The position numbers and the translations under genes are program-made. Of a stretch of 64,000 nucleotides of DNA, positions 1 to 11,330 are shown piece by piece (positions within the stretch are counted from its first letter, which is position 1; each line of letters begins with the position of its first letter). This stretch comes from Thysanoteuthis rhombus. Lineage: Eukaryota; Mollusca; Cephalopoda; Oegopsida; Thysanoteuthidae. The stretch is taken from the NCBI GenBank assembly GCA_963457665.1, contig OY735207.1:59192113-59256112 (forward strand), given 5' to 3'. The notes under the pieces were generated by a model. The model was not told the origin of the DNA, did no database searches, and saw only the letters and a list, made by a program, of their open reading frames with translations.

Positions 1-1740
1 TTTCAACGAGCAAAGACCTTAAAACAACTGGTTTTGAGACAATGCTGCACCAAAATTTGGAAAAAAAACACATACAATCACGTGAGATTGGATAATATAC
101 TCTAAACCCCTCTAAAGAGAGAAAACACACATGAACAAACAAACATACCAATCACACAAACACACATATACACATGAAAATACACACAAACAATACACAC
201 TCCAAAACTAGGCAAAAACGAATCCTTTTTGTATGAACACGAACTCCGAAACAGAGACACATCAATGTACTTTATCTATGTGTACCTACTTGAGAACCAA
301 AATACAAAATGTTCATACGGTGTCCAGAGATACCTTGAGCCTGGGCCCTTTTGAGCCACATCCGGGTTCTCTGATACTGCCCTCTCTTTTTTTCTCCACA
401 AACAACACTGATTTTATGGCATTCATTTTAGTTCAACATGTAACGAGATGCAGTTTACAATTTCCTGGATAGCAAAAAAAAAAAAAAAAAAACACTTTTG
501 GCGACGCTGATGAAAAAAGATGAAATCCATAAAGTCATTTTAATGATAACAAAAAAAGATTCAGCACAAGTTTTTCTCAACCTATCATTTCCACATTGTC
601 TACTGCTACTACTAAACTGTTATACATAAACATGCACATACATATATATGTACATGGGAGAGAGAGTGGTCGAGAGAAAGACAGGTGGTGCGAGTGGCGT
701 GACTTGAAATCTGATCAGAAATCACATAATTATTTGTGAATATCCGACATCCATCCACATTGCAATAGTCAACTCGACGTTTGAAAATGAATTTACGGAA
801 CCGATAGAAAGAAATGGTTTTATTCGGCGTTTCAGTTTGATCCCTTGTCAAACATACATAAAAATGGACACTTCCAAGTTTTCAGCTCATTTTTTTTGCA
901 AAATTTATTATCCAGAGCAAATTGTTCGCAAAACAATGTTCTGGGTTCCTAGTAACCATCTTGTTCCCAATTCATCAAGGACATTTTTCGTCTGTCTCAC
1001 CAGAATTCGGAATGCCTTTTTTTCCTGTCTTATCCACTGTTGAAAGAGAAAACCATGATAACGAGTGGAAAAAATGCAAGTGAGTGACTTATAAGGGCAA
1101 CCACACTAATTAGTTTATATTCAATTGAAAAGACAAGACTTTAAAAAATCATGAATGTATTGACAGAACGCCGAAAATTGTTTATCAATACATGAATATT
1201 TATAGGATTATGTTTTATCAGCGATTAATAGGATTATTTATTATCAGTGGTGAATACCAGACGATTTACTGCTTCAGATTTAAACAATCTCAGTAAAATG
1301 GAATAAAACTCTAAAATATTCAAGAAATATATTTTATGCTAGCTAATTCTTCATTTATTATTTGAATCTTGATATTTATTCTTTAGGGGAATCTCAGCTT
1401 TCACAAGTGTCTCTTTGTAATTTCAAGAGAACTGAAACGCTTTAGAACTCAAATAACAGAATGTTTGTTCTTGAAGGTACGTCCGAAAGGATTCGACCCC
1501 GAGAAGAAACTAATTCGAATATAACAATATCGAATTTTCCAATCGACTCATTAGCATATTCATTGTATTTCTTTCTATCTAGCAAGCTAACTAGTTAGCT
1601 AGCTAGATTGATTGATTCGGGTAGTTGCTAACATACACACATATATATATATGCGTATATCATTACCATAGATGTGTTATACAGTGATTTGCAGTTCTGT
1701 TTTTACAAAAATTTAAAATTTTCCGAAATATTTAAACAGT
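1..1740. other. Intergenic sequence, no gene recognised
   Basis: No open frame here resembles a known protein. The stretch is AT-rich with simple CA/AC-rich sequence near 120-200, an A-run near 474-491 and short TAGC repeats near 1583-1606. Short frames at 233-472 and 837-1043 look like chance: no domain, no repeat family, no splice context. Confidence 0.5.
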
Positions 1741-2110
1741 ATTAGGTTGGGCCAAAAGTTCATTCAGTATACGAGATAAGAGTGAAAGACATGTTTTGTT
1801 TGTTTTTTTAATTTTACTCTTACTTATCAATCACAGCAGTATGTATAAGCATTTTTGGATTATAGGGGAGTTTTCATTTAAATTTGCACAGTTCTAGGCC
1901 TAATGATGTGTTCGATAGCGCTGACACAAGATTTTTAAAAGAGTATAAGAAAAATATGCTATTAAAAAGCACTTACCAAAATTTGAAAAACAATCTTTTT
2001 CAAAAGATGTGTTGGGGAGTTCTCGTCTGAATTTGCACACTTCTATGACTAATATATGTGCAAGTATACGCACGCGTGTGTTTGTATTTATCTATGATAG
2101 CAACATTCAG
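1740..2110 (+). mobile_element. Mariner-like terminal sequence and adjacent decayed repeat
   Basis: A TA dinucleotide is followed by TTAGGTTGGGCCAAAAGTTC at 1742-1761, which closely resembles mariner-family terminal inverted repeats (TTAGGTTGG...AAAAGT). I could not find the matching inverted end, so this is a one-ended remnant or a coincidence. Just inside it a segment near 1863-1905 (ggggagttttcat...aatttgcacagttcta) recurs at 2012-2045, giving a diverged direct duplication with a period of about 150 bp. No transposase frame is visible. Confidence 0.4.
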
Positions 2111-2242
2111 CGATTAGCTATAAAAGCTGAGGTGCCTTGAAATCACCAAGCGTATTGTCATTTGTTTTGTCTTCACCGTGGTGCAAGCATTGGTTTTCTA
2201 TAGTCTCATTGCAGTTGTCTTTATAGGTAAACAGATGCACAA

Positions 2243-2870
2243 TCTTTTCCTTTTATCGTCTGTCGTTGGCCACAGCTCAACCCTGGGATTCGCCACACCT
2301 CTCTACCGTGGGCATCACAGAGCCATTTTTCTAACCTATCCAGTTCGTGTCGCCATCTCATTTTCTGCCAGCCTGGATTCTGCATTTGATATCTGGAGAT
2401 CCATGTTGTGAGTCGTAATGCTATTCTTGAAGCATGACCAGCCAATTACCATTTGATTTTTCTGATGGTTTCTATGATGTATCAGATTCCTAGTTTTCCT
2501 CTCAATATACTGTGCTGTCTTGTGCTATCTCCATGTGGGGTTGAGCACCTTTTTACACGTGGTCCCAGGGGGGGTGAGCTGTGACGAGCCACAGTGTCCC
2601 CTCATTGGCTACGGCATTGTACCTGCGCACTAATGAGCTCGTTGCATGGTTCTCAGTTTGTGGGTCAGTGTCTTGATTAGGTTCCATGTTTCAGTTCCAC
2701 AGGCGACTATCGGGAGGATGCGTTGATTTAAAAACCCTTCTTTTTAGGACTAATGGGATCTTCTTGTTCTTAAAGGTTGAGCTTGCTCTGCCGAAGACTC
2801 GTCATCCTTGAGTGATTCTTCGCTTGATTTCTTCCTTTTTTGAGGATTTCATGGAGACTTGTTGTCCTAT
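2243..2870 (-). mobile_element. RTE-type LINE, 5'-truncated 3' fragment (copy 1)
   Basis: Read on the minus strand this matches the same LINE seen better at 52647-53505: the end of the reverse transcriptase ORF followed by the short 3' end. Shared landmarks include the segment encoding the RRITLGWQAF-like region near 2800-2850 and the ERI.LG-like region near 2540. It is old: many substitutions, several frame breaks and an interrupted terminal segment. The tandem trinucleotide tail seen in other copies is lost. Confidence 0.75.
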
Positions 2871-3050
2871 TACTTACCAATTCGCCTTCATGCTCATTAT
2901 GGCTTCCCTATTTTTTAACCTTTTATCGTGGATATCAAGTTTAAATTGAATAAAAAACGATAATTTGTTCGTAAAATGTCAGATGAATATGGAAGATGCA
3001 GCATGACGTCATAGATGTTCTATTTATAATTTTTTTTATCTTTTATACGT

Positions 3051-3135
3051 TCATCATCATCATCATCATCCTTTTAGTGTCCATCATTGGATATAGACCT
3101 TCCCCAAGATTCCCCAGACTTCTCTATCGCTATAG
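3051..3135 (-). mobile_element. RTE-type LINE, extreme 3' end only (copy 2)
   Basis: The + strand begins with (TCA)n then a match to the LINE terminus (cttttagtgtccatcattgg, 3071-3090). On the minus strand this is the last ~65 bp of the element plus its (TGA)n tail. Similarity stops near 3127-3135, where the TRIM-like remnant begins. A very short, 5'-truncated insertion with a trinucleotide tail is typical of RTE elements. Confidence 0.75.
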
Positions 3136-3142
3136 AGGATGA

Positions 3143-4110
3143 AATCGAATCCATCGCCAGAAATCGGTGTTACGACTGCCAAAACACTTGGATGTAATAG
3201 AGAAGAGTGAACTGATAAAATCGATAACTGAAATGTGTTCTTTACAACAGAATCCCAAATATTCGTATTGCAGGCGACGTAGCAAGTGTTTTTGTGATGC
3301 ATGTTATAAAAGTCATCCTGTTGATTCTTCTCGGTGTTCATCTCAGCCATTGTCCGTGAAGGGGAAGGTTTTGAAACAAAAATCCCAAGGTCCTACCCTG
3401 GACAAAGAAGTGGATGATTTCGCTATACGTCTAAGAACAAGAATACGAGGAATTAGACTGAGGAACTTAAACTTGATTATGATTGTGAATGCAAACAATT
3501 ATGGGAGGATTTCGAGGGAAGGAAGGAGAATGCCAAGCGGGAAACAAATGAGTTGTGCAAAGATATGAGACAAATTACGGCTAGCCAGATAAAAAAAAGT
3601 GGTGCAATTTATTGGAAGAAAATGAAAACATTTTGAATCAATTGGAAATCTTGTGCATCAATTTACGACATTTGTTGAATGCATCCCAACAAGGCGTGGG
3701 CGATGTTTGTGATTTGCGCTTGCTGGGATCGAAACAGTCGTTTCGGATGCCAAAATCGATTAGACAGGAAGTAAAATGTCAGTAGTGTTCGTCATGTTTC
3801 CCAAATGCTGGCTGCAAGTCTTGGAACAACTCAAAAGTAAGAAAAAAAAATGGCTTGGTGTCTTTGAGAGTAGAAAAATTGCCTGCATAGAATTTCACGT
3901 TTTACAGACAGTGGTAATCTGTGTAGATCAAACTGTATTGTTCCATCGAGGCACGTACGGCAAAGACGACTACGTCTTTGTTTGTGATTGAAACAACAAC
4001 TCGATAATGGAATTCACTGAATGGGGAGATTATGCTTGTGAATGTAACTTATTTGACATGACTAACAAATTAAAACCTTCCGATAGATGTTCAATTTCCT
4101 CGGACATGTT
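3143..4110 (+). pseudogene. TRIM-like (B-box / coiled-coil / propeller-like) gene remnant
   Basis: The + strand shows pieces of a protein spread over different frames. The first piece, 3143-3460, contains CRRRSKCFCDACYKSHPVD, a cysteine/histidine cluster like a B-box zinc finger. The second, about 3460-3590, is charged and helical (EGRKENAKRETNELCKDMRQ), as expected for the following coiled coil. Later pieces (3600-3780, 3776-3991, and 4020-4085 with GDYACECNLFD) resemble the long, mostly beta C-terminal half of molluscan TRIM proteins. The order fits a RING/B-box/coiled-coil/propeller protein whose RING has been lost. At least three frame changes and several stops break it, and there is no initiator Met. 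No intron boundaries are seen, so it may be a retrocopy or a fragment of an intronless gene. The assignment rests on residue pattern and order only. Confidence 0.45.
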
Positions 4111-4119
4111 TTTGGAATG

Positions 4120-4880
4120 AAGAAAAATTCCTCCTTTCAAAAAATCATTCACACGGAGAAAAAATGTTGTTCTTTCTGTCAAATGAACGATTCGATTTGC
4201 GTTTGTTATGATACTATTCTAGTTGATTTCATTATAAAAGAAGGCGAAAAAAAATAAAAACAGTAAAAACTGGGGAATCGTGGTCTATGTAAAGGCCCCG
4301 AATTTATGCTGATCATTCAACTGCTAATTTGGGGAAGTAAAATTATTTTCCTCTGAAATATCTTGTTTTAATTCAAATTTGAATTTGATCGTAGAAAACT
4401 GAAGTGATTTCAGACTTTTCTGTTAATGAATTTGGTCGTATATATTTTCGTAATGAGGAGTTGTTTGTTTTGTTTTGTTTTGTTTTTCCTCAAAGAAAAA
4501 ATTGTTCAAATTTTAAAAATCTGAAAAGTATCTAAAAAATTTCGTATAAAGAAATGAAATATTCATCTGTCTTTGAAGTGATAGAAAATATCTAATTGAA
4601 ATCTTCAAATTCTGTCACTGAGAAGAAACAGATATCTTTTTTAATAATCTAATTTTGATTATAAAACATTTTTCCTAACTGAAACAATAACTGGGCCGAA
4701 AAAATCATATCTTTAGTTTATCATCAGTTAAGGTCATTTGGTATCCTATTAGGGTAATTGGACCTTTAACCAATTGTTTTCAATCCATGATATAGGAAGC
4801 AAGAGCTATAATGCAAATATTTATTTTTCAACGCCTTCGCTAAATTTTGAATGTATTTATTGATGGCGCTTCTACTGTTT
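4120..4880. other. Non-coding AT-rich stretch
   Basis: Nothing gene-like is visible. It contains A/T homopolymer runs and a short TGTTT repeat near 4464-4488. It separates the TRIM-like remnant from the repeat upstream of zinc-finger unit A. Confidence 0.5.
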
Positions 4881-4883
4881 TAT

Positions 4884-5839
4884 CATGGATGCCAAATCAG
4901 CCATTCATCGGTTAGATCTAGCCATTTTCCCCGTATTTAGCTGAGAGAAATTTGCAATAGCAGTTAACCAAAAATAACGCCATTTAAAAAAATAATTTGA
5001 GAATTCAATTTTATAGCCAACTCAATATTAATATTTTTAGCTCCAAGGTTGGCTGGGGATGGGGACATTTCAGCCATTTTTTTTAAGTCAGCCAAAAGAA
5101 ATGAAACTGTATGAGAAAGAAAAATATTTTTATTATTTTCATCACTGGGGTTCCATGAAACTTACCTTTTGATTTGAGAATATTTCATGAGTTTGATACT
5201 CCATTTTCGATCGTGAAATTTCGTTCAATTGAAAAGGACGCTTTTCATGCGACACCGTTTTTGCTTGTACCCGGTGTCGACGGAGATTTCTTGTGTTCAA
5301 TTTATTTAATGTATTATTTAGTCAATTTTTCATTGTAAAGTAAAATAAAACTATTTTTTGTATTCATTACATCTTGTAAATAAATGATTCAAACTATATG
5401 ATATTATATATGAATGATTAGATAGGTATATTATAAAGTTTCATTTCATGTTGTCATTGTTTACAAATGTTTTTTTAAATCTTGTTAATAGATAATTAGA
5501 GAAATATATTATAATCTTACAATTATTATCGTTATGGTTCCTATACTATGTTTTAAATTGAATACAAAAGCTCCTTAGCTTTGATAACGGAATAAAAAGG
5601 TAAAATTAAAATCATCTATCCTAAATCAACGAAAATTCATGGTCGGGAATTCAACGTTTGTATTAAGAATGAATGCACAATTATTTTTTCTGGAACATCA
5701 GATATCTTATTTGATTATTGGGCTATATACGCGTGAAAAACATTTTTAGCCATAAACCTAGCTAAAAGTTGGAGAGTTTCAGCCAATTCTATAGCAGTTT
5801 TAGCCGGAAAAAACATATATGGGTTGGCAACACTGACTG
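4884..5839. mobile_element. Probable non-autonomous DNA transposon upstream of first exon A
   Basis: The left edge reads CATGGATGCCAAATCA and the right edge, reverse-complemented, reads CAGTGTTGCCAACCCA: terminal inverted repeats of about 16 bp with a shared TGCCAA core. The interior has repeated TAGCC/TTAGCT motifs and no coding capacity. Related sequence recurs in inverted orientation at about 12725-12960 (gatttggcatccctg on +), and shorter related stretches lie at 7283-7345, 18270-18345 and 40495-40565. Three of these abut the conserved non-coding first exons, so the element probably sat upstream of the ancestral zinc-finger promoter. I found no convincing target-site duplication, so the boundaries are approximate. 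Confidence 0.5.
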
Positions 5840-5939
5840 ACACTGCTAAAATCACCGAACAGATTATCGCAGTAAATCTATATCCATCCCATCTTTTTCA
5901 AATACAGAAATTACCAAAATCTATTTATTTGATCATTTT
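5835..5939 (+). other. Non-coding first exon of zinc-finger unit A, with splice donor
   Basis: This short block is one of four related copies (also ending at 18477, 18905 and 40702). Shared words include gattatcgcagtaaat, atcccatctttttcaaata and gatcat(c)tt, followed by a donor GTAAGTATTTAAAGCTTTA at 5940. Each copy lies about 2.6-4.2 kb upstream of an exon full of C2H2 fingers that begins with a matching acceptor. The simplest reading is the 5' UTR exon of the gene. The exon's 5' end is unknown; the left edge given is where inter-copy similarity begins. No long open frame crosses it. Confidence 0.6.
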
Positions 5940-6539
5940 GTAAGTATTTAAAGCTTTATTTAACTAACAGACTTCAAGAATTAGTGACAAAAATCAGCTT
6001 TTTAATAACCACCTTCATATACGATAATACTTAACTCATTCCTTATTTGTGCCCTCCTCGCCAAATTTTATTAATCACAAACAAATATATAATTTGTTAT
6101 TGTTTACTTGGTGAAATAACCATTTATTCTTTTTTATTCTTCATCTCTCACTTTATTGTTTATCGTCAGAATTCATGCAGAATAATTGAGTTGATTTAGT
6201 TTGCAATACTTCAACATGAAAAATCCCATCAGTTTCAGGCATGAGTTTGGAGAAAGAAGGAATGACATCAAATGAAATTATCCAAGCAGAATTTCCCTGT
6301 TTACTTACCTTTCATACATAGAATTGTACGTTAACAGGCCATTTCGCCCAATCTATTTGGACCTAATTATTATGCATGCTATGGTTGGACTATTTTCCTC
6401 ATCTATGTCTTATTTTCACTGTTTCGGCCGTGTATCCCCTGAAGTCTTAGACGAGGGAATGTATTCCCACCGTATTTACATAATAATTATTACACCCCGT
6501 CCATTCATACGATAACTATAAGGAGTCATTCAATTATTA

Positions 6540-6542
<3 letters not shown>

Positions 6543-6588
<46 letters not shown>
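6543..6588. repeat. (AT)n microsatellite
   Basis: An uninterrupted TA dinucleotide run inside the intron of unit A. Confidence 0.95.
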
Positions 6589-6589
<1 letters not shown>

Positions 6590-6818
6590 GAGGGGTCACA
6601 TTTTACTCGACATTGCATTACACGCTGGTAAATAGAAAATGATTGCTCCTAGCGGTGATCACCCAAATTAGTTCCTTTTCTATACTGTTAGACTAGTTTC
6701 GGGTGTTTCCAGGGGCATTTCGGCGATCATCCGTAACGGTTGCCAGCGATGTCATGTATGAAAGATCGGAATAGTCTGAAACAATTAAATATCACTGACA
6801 GGATTATACCATTTGTTA

Positions 6819-6826
<8 letters not shown>

Positions 6827-6881
<55 letters not shown>
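6827..6881. repeat. (AT)n microsatellite
   Basis: A second long TA run, about 240 bp after the first, in the same intron. Confidence 0.95.
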
Positions 6882-6883
<2 letters not shown>

Positions 6884-9521
6884 TCCAAAATTTCAACTCA
6901 TTGAATTAAAACAGGTATTAGCAACAAAATTAAATTAAAAGAAATATCAGAGACTGGAACAACATCGGATGTATTTATATATCGATTTATCGGGCACTAG
7001 TATCATCTCTGGTGGGTGGAAATCTCACAGTGTACTAAACCATGCGGTTGTTAATCATAGAAGTCATTTGTTAATCCAAATGTTCACACTGCGCATATGA
7101 ACACCATTGACAGCAACTTGATCTAACATTGAAAAGTTAATTCTGAAAAATGCAAGGAACATCAAGATCATTGTGAGAATCATATTTGTACGAGTGTATA
7201 TTTCCTCAAAGTTTTTCAGATAATGTTTTTATGAGTTTCATTTCTTGGATTTATTTCTCACTAATATACTCATTAAAATTAAAGATTTAGCCGATATTAG
7301 CCAATTCTTGTTTCAGTTTTAACCGAAAAAACAGTGTTTACCTTGTGCTATTCATGATTTTCACAAAACTTACTGAGTTACTTCTAATATAAATTGTGGA
7401 GGCATTACTTTTCATAGCACCAACCCTTAATTCATTTGGATTGCCTACACAAGTGGTGCAGCTACATTCAGTTAGAATTGAATACATCCAAAAAATTTAT
7501 CAAAATCAGTCAATTGATATATTTTTGGTGGATTCAGAAAATGTGTATGAAAATATAGCTGAAATTCAGTCAAGATATACTGCTTTTATGGTGGTTACTT
7601 CTAATTTGCAAAATGTAAAGAAGTTTAAGCACAATTGTTTTCAAATTTATTCCGGCCGCAGAAATGACTTCCTTAGTGGAAGCAATCCATCTTCTATCTA
7701 ATAGAACCCAAAGTTTTATTATGATAAAATTGATAGCTTTCAAGTTTCGGGTCTTATGTCAACACCTGTTGCATTTTATCCAAAGCCACAAATAATCTCT
7801 AAAAGGTGAAGGAGAATCTCCCCATCCATTATACTGGAACGTAATAAGTGTCTGATAGAGCACTATATTTTGATATCATGCAGGAGTTTATAATAAGAAT
7901 GCATAGAAACTTAGAATCAAAGTTTTTAAATCTATTTCCAAGTATTTTGACTACATGATTCACTTGAATTCTACACAAAGTTGAAGAGCATTGATTTCTC
8001 TGCAAACTCCAGTTGGTTTGATGGCAATATTTGATGGGGCAGATCCCCCAAACATTTTTTTCTTCAATCACTTCATTCTGCACTCAATGAAAAATCGGAC
8101 AGTGGCTGTTTTGGCCCTTTGTATGAACATAAATTGAAATTTGCTTTCAAATTCTCTTAAGGTCGAGTGATGGAAAAAAAGATATCAATAGATTGAGAAT
8201 TGAATTTTTTCATTATGGCATGCATAACACTCTTGTATTAGAGAACATGGAGATTGAACATTCTATACAAGATACCAGGATGATGGGCATACCTGAAGCA
8301 TTTTTACATTTAATTCCCTTCATCTTGTTATTGCAATGAGAGTTTTGACATTGGAATTCCTACAGATATGCCTGGATCAGAGTTCTAAACATACCAATAC
8401 ACATATTTTCAATGTTCTGTTTAAAGAAAAATTGTGCCTAAACTGTTATGAATTCTTTGAAAACTGTGGCCAAAAAGTTTACATCCATTTTAGGGGGCAT
8501 TTGTATGGAGAATTGAGCATCAGATGTCGCAATTACGTTTTACATATATTGTAAATGAATCACCCATTTTAGAGCCAATTTACTCATTACAACTAAAAAA
8601 GTTTTTTCTCGAAAACAAAAAAGAAACTAAAAGAGCATTTCATTCTACATTTGGAAAATGTTTTTGTAATGATTTTGTCAACTTTGATTAAATAATCCTA
8701 ACAATGTCAAGTTTTCTGTGTACCTCCGAAGATACATAGACATCACTTTTTTGGTACTAATTTACAATTGGATCACTATGAACTATTGGATTTTGCTCAG
8801 ATTTTCTGTATAAAGTTGCAAGAATGAAATAGTTACCGCATAGAATACAAAATTCACTGAAAAAAAACTCTTAAAAATGCAACAAAAAACTTTCCAAAGA
8901 GAAAATATTATAGTTTGATAGCATTCCTTATTTTCCAGATCAGGGCCAATTTTCAAAAGATAGTCAAATAAAATTTTAACTGATTCAATTTCTCTATGGA
9001 CTTATCTTGATATAAGAATGTCAATATTTTTGACTTGTAAAACATATTTTATTGTAATTTGATGAAATTGAAAGAGGGTGTGACTTAGAAAAAATATTTT
9101 CATAAGTTTTACAAAATACCCATTTCATGAGAAAAATTATTTCAAAATTGAATAATTACTGAAAGTTTTATTGAAATTGTATTGTATTGAAATGAGTATA
9201 TTTTTGATGGAATTTCATAAATTATGTATAAATTGGGTTGAATTTTCCTCATAGAAATGTCTAGGACTTATTTCAGACACAGAATTGAAACCAGTAAGTA
9301 CATGTTTGTTTTACAATGAAAACTTTACATAAATTTGTTTGATAATTCAGGAATAGATAATGGGAATTTTAACAAATTTGTTTCTGTATGAGGTATCAAA
9401 TTTGTGTATATATATTGAATGCATCTGTGCTTATTGAAATACAGTGTCAGTTTCATATAATTACTGATTTCTGAAATTGTTATTCCATTTTTTAAACTCA
9501 ATTTTTTTATATTTTTTCTAG

Positions 9522-9732
9522 ATTTTTCTCCCTAAAAAAAATTCAGTAAATCTGAATGGATCATTTTCTTGGACACCTGGAACAGAATATATTAAAATCT
9601 ACTCAGAAAAATGTATAAATTGTCTGTTATTTCAATTTAAAAAAAAAATACTTGATACAACCTGGGGAGAAATCATTTGCTTGTGCGGTGTGTGAATCTC
9701 GTTTATCATCCTAATCATATTTCAGCTGCAAT
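9522..9732 (+). other. 5' part of zinc-finger exon A with a short upstream frame
   Basis: The exon starts after the AG at 9520-9521. An ATG at 9556 opens a 20-codon frame beginning MDHFLGHLEQ and ending in TAA at 9616-9618, in the same frame as the finger ORF. The same start region occurs in units B (MIRHFLGDLAQ), C and D (MIHHF.GDLA). Between 9663 and 9732 is a decayed first finger (CAVCES...) with an in-frame stop, directly before the first usable ATG at 9733. The upstream ATG is therefore probably the ancestral start, now cut off. Confidence 0.6.
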
Positions 9733-10602
9733 ATGCAAAAACACACTGGAGGGAAGCCATATTCTTGTGAAGAATGTGGCTTTTCCTTTTCCCAGAAGTC
9801 AAAATTGAGCCGACATATGCGAATACACACTGGAGTGAAACCATATCCTTGTGAAGTGTGTGGCTCTTCCTTTTCTGAAAAGTCCACCTGGAGAGTACAT
9901 ATGCGGGTACACACTGGAGAAAAACCATATTCTTGTGAAGTCTGTGACTTTTCCTTCTCTGAGAAGTCAAAATTGAGCCGACACATGCGAACACACACTG
10001 GAGAAAGACCATATTCTTGTGAAGTCTGTGGTACTTCCTTTTCTGAAAAGTCAAAATTGAGCCGACATATGCGAACGCACACTGGAGAGAAACCGTATTC
10101 TTGTGAAGTGTGTGGCTCTTCTTTTTCACAAATGTCACACTTGGGCAAACATATACAAACACACACAGGAGAGAAGCCATATTCTTGTGAAGTATGTGGC
10201 TCTTCCTTCTCTGAGAAGTCAAGCTTGAACCTACATATGCGAACACACACTGGAGAGAAACCATATTCTTGTGGTGTGTGTTGCTATTCCTTTTCTAATA
10301 AATCAAACTTGAACCAACATATACGAACACACACCGGAGAGAAACCATATTCTTGCAAAGTTTGTGGCTCTTCCTTCTCTGAGAAGTCAAAATTGGGCCG
10401 ACATATACGAATACACACTGGAGAAAAACCATATTCTTGTGAAGTGTGTAGCTATTCCTCTTCACATAAGTCAAACTTGAACAATCATATACGAACACAC
10501 ACTGGAGAAAAACCATATCTTTGTGAAGTGTGTGGTTCTTCATTTTCACGGAAGTCAGATTTGAGCATGCATATGCGAATACACACTAGTGAGAAACCAT
10601 AG
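9733..10602 (+). CDS. C2H2 zinc-finger protein A, 10 fingers
   Basis: The 289-residue frame is almost entirely tandem C2H2 fingers (C-x2-C-x12-H-x3-H) joined by TGEKP-type linkers, the classical architecture of nuclear sequence-specific DNA-binding proteins. There are 10 fingers of 28 residues. Helix contact residues (-1, 2, 3, 6) include QSKR, ESTV, ESKR (three times), QSHK, ESSL, NSNQ, HSNN and RSDM. Finger 2 has Trp in place of the core Leu, and finger 9 lacks the core Phe, so both may fold poorly. No KRAB, BTB or other effector domain is present, and the start is set at the first Met after a stop in a decayed leading finger. The stop at 10600 falls in the linker after finger 10, and decayed fingers follow. 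It may encode a short DNA-binding protein or be an early pseudogene; the target is unknown. Confidence 0.8.
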   Translation: MQKHTGGKPYSCEECGFSFSQKSKLSRHMRIHTGVKPYPCEVCGSSFSEKSTWRVHMRVHTGEKPYSCEVCDFSFSEKSKLSRHMRTHTGERPYSCEVCGTSFSEKSKLSRHMRTHTGEKPYSCEVCGSSFSQMSHLGKHIQTHTGEKPYSCEVCGSSFSEKSSLNLHMRTHTGEKPYSCGVCCYSFSNKSNLNQHIRTHTGEKPYSCKVCGSSFSEKSKLGRHIRIHTGEKPYSCEVCSYSSSHKSNLNNHIRTHTGEKPYLCEVCGSSFSRKSDLSMHMRIHTSEKP

Positions 10603-10830
10603 TCTTGTAAAGTGTGTGTCTCTTTGTTTAGCAAATATTACGCTTGAGAAGGCATATACAAATGCACACTGGAGAGAAATGTCTTTATTATGTGTGTGGC
10701 TCTTCATTTCATGGAACTCATATTTGAGGGTTTATATGCAAACACTGAAGAGAAACCATATTCTTGTGAAGTGTATAGCTATCCTTTTTCACAGAAGTCA
10801 TATTTGTGCCAACATTTACGATCCATAATT
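10603..10830 (+). pseudogene. Decayed fingers 3' of zinc-finger protein A
   Basis: After the stop at 10600 the finger pattern continues for about three more units with frame changes and lost cysteines; the last is recognisable as EEKPYSCEV near 10747-10775 and the SQKSYL helix near 10792. The ancestral array was therefore longer than the present 10 fingers. Confidence 0.75.
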
Positions 10831-11330
10831 TTGTGCAGCATTTGATTATTTTTTTTGTTGCAAAGGAATTAAATTTGGTGCAACATATGCAATCATACAC
10901 TAGTAAGAAATAATATCCATTTCTAGCATGCAGATATTTTAGTGAACATACACCTGCAAGTTTCCAAATTTGTGAATTTTCATTTCCACTCAATTCAGCC
11001 TCAGCATACATATCTGAAGAAATATTGAATATTAACCATATTTTTGTAAAAGACTACTTATCAAGATTAAATGCTCAAGTTGGTATGATTTGAGATATTC
11101 ACATTTAGATGGAAAAAAATGAATTTTTTATAAGATTTAAGATTCCTCATTGCTATATAATGTGATCTCTTTCTATATTAACTGTGATGAGAATGTAGCA
11201 AAAAAAGGCATACACAAAGAATTTGAAAAATATTTTTGTTGGGAAAAAGCATGTGTAGTGTCTGTCTGTATATGCATTTTGGAGGTGAGGTAAAGCATAA
11301 TTTTCTCTATCTAAATAAAGGTCTATGAAT
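10831..11330 (+). other. Shared 3' UTR of unit A with candidate poly(A) signal
   Basis: A block near 10955-11010 (agtttccaaatttgtgaatt...) recurs after unit C (25885-25940) and unit D (47758-47810). Further on, AATAAA at 11314-11319 sits in the context aataaaggtctatgaat, repeated almost exactly in unit C (AATAAA at 26943-26948). Conservation between two units makes this the best candidate polyadenylation signal. That role is inferred. Confidence 0.5.

Larger units (their letters stand above)
5940..9521 (+). other. Intron of zinc-finger unit A
   Basis: It runs from the donor GTAAGT at 5940 to the acceptor ttttttctag ending at 9521. The first ~200 bp is shared with the equivalent introns of units B and D. 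It holds two AT microsatellites (about 6543-6588 and 6827-6881) and a fragment of the repeat described at 4884. An unrecognised frame at 7396-7701 (about 100 aa, possibly continuing in another frame to about 7800) has no motif I can name and may be a decayed coding fragment. The rest is AT-rich and featureless. Confidence 0.5.

Noticed and set aside
1488-1510. ggattcgaccccgag as a pol III B box
   Set aside because: It is a partial match only, with no A box at the right distance upstream.
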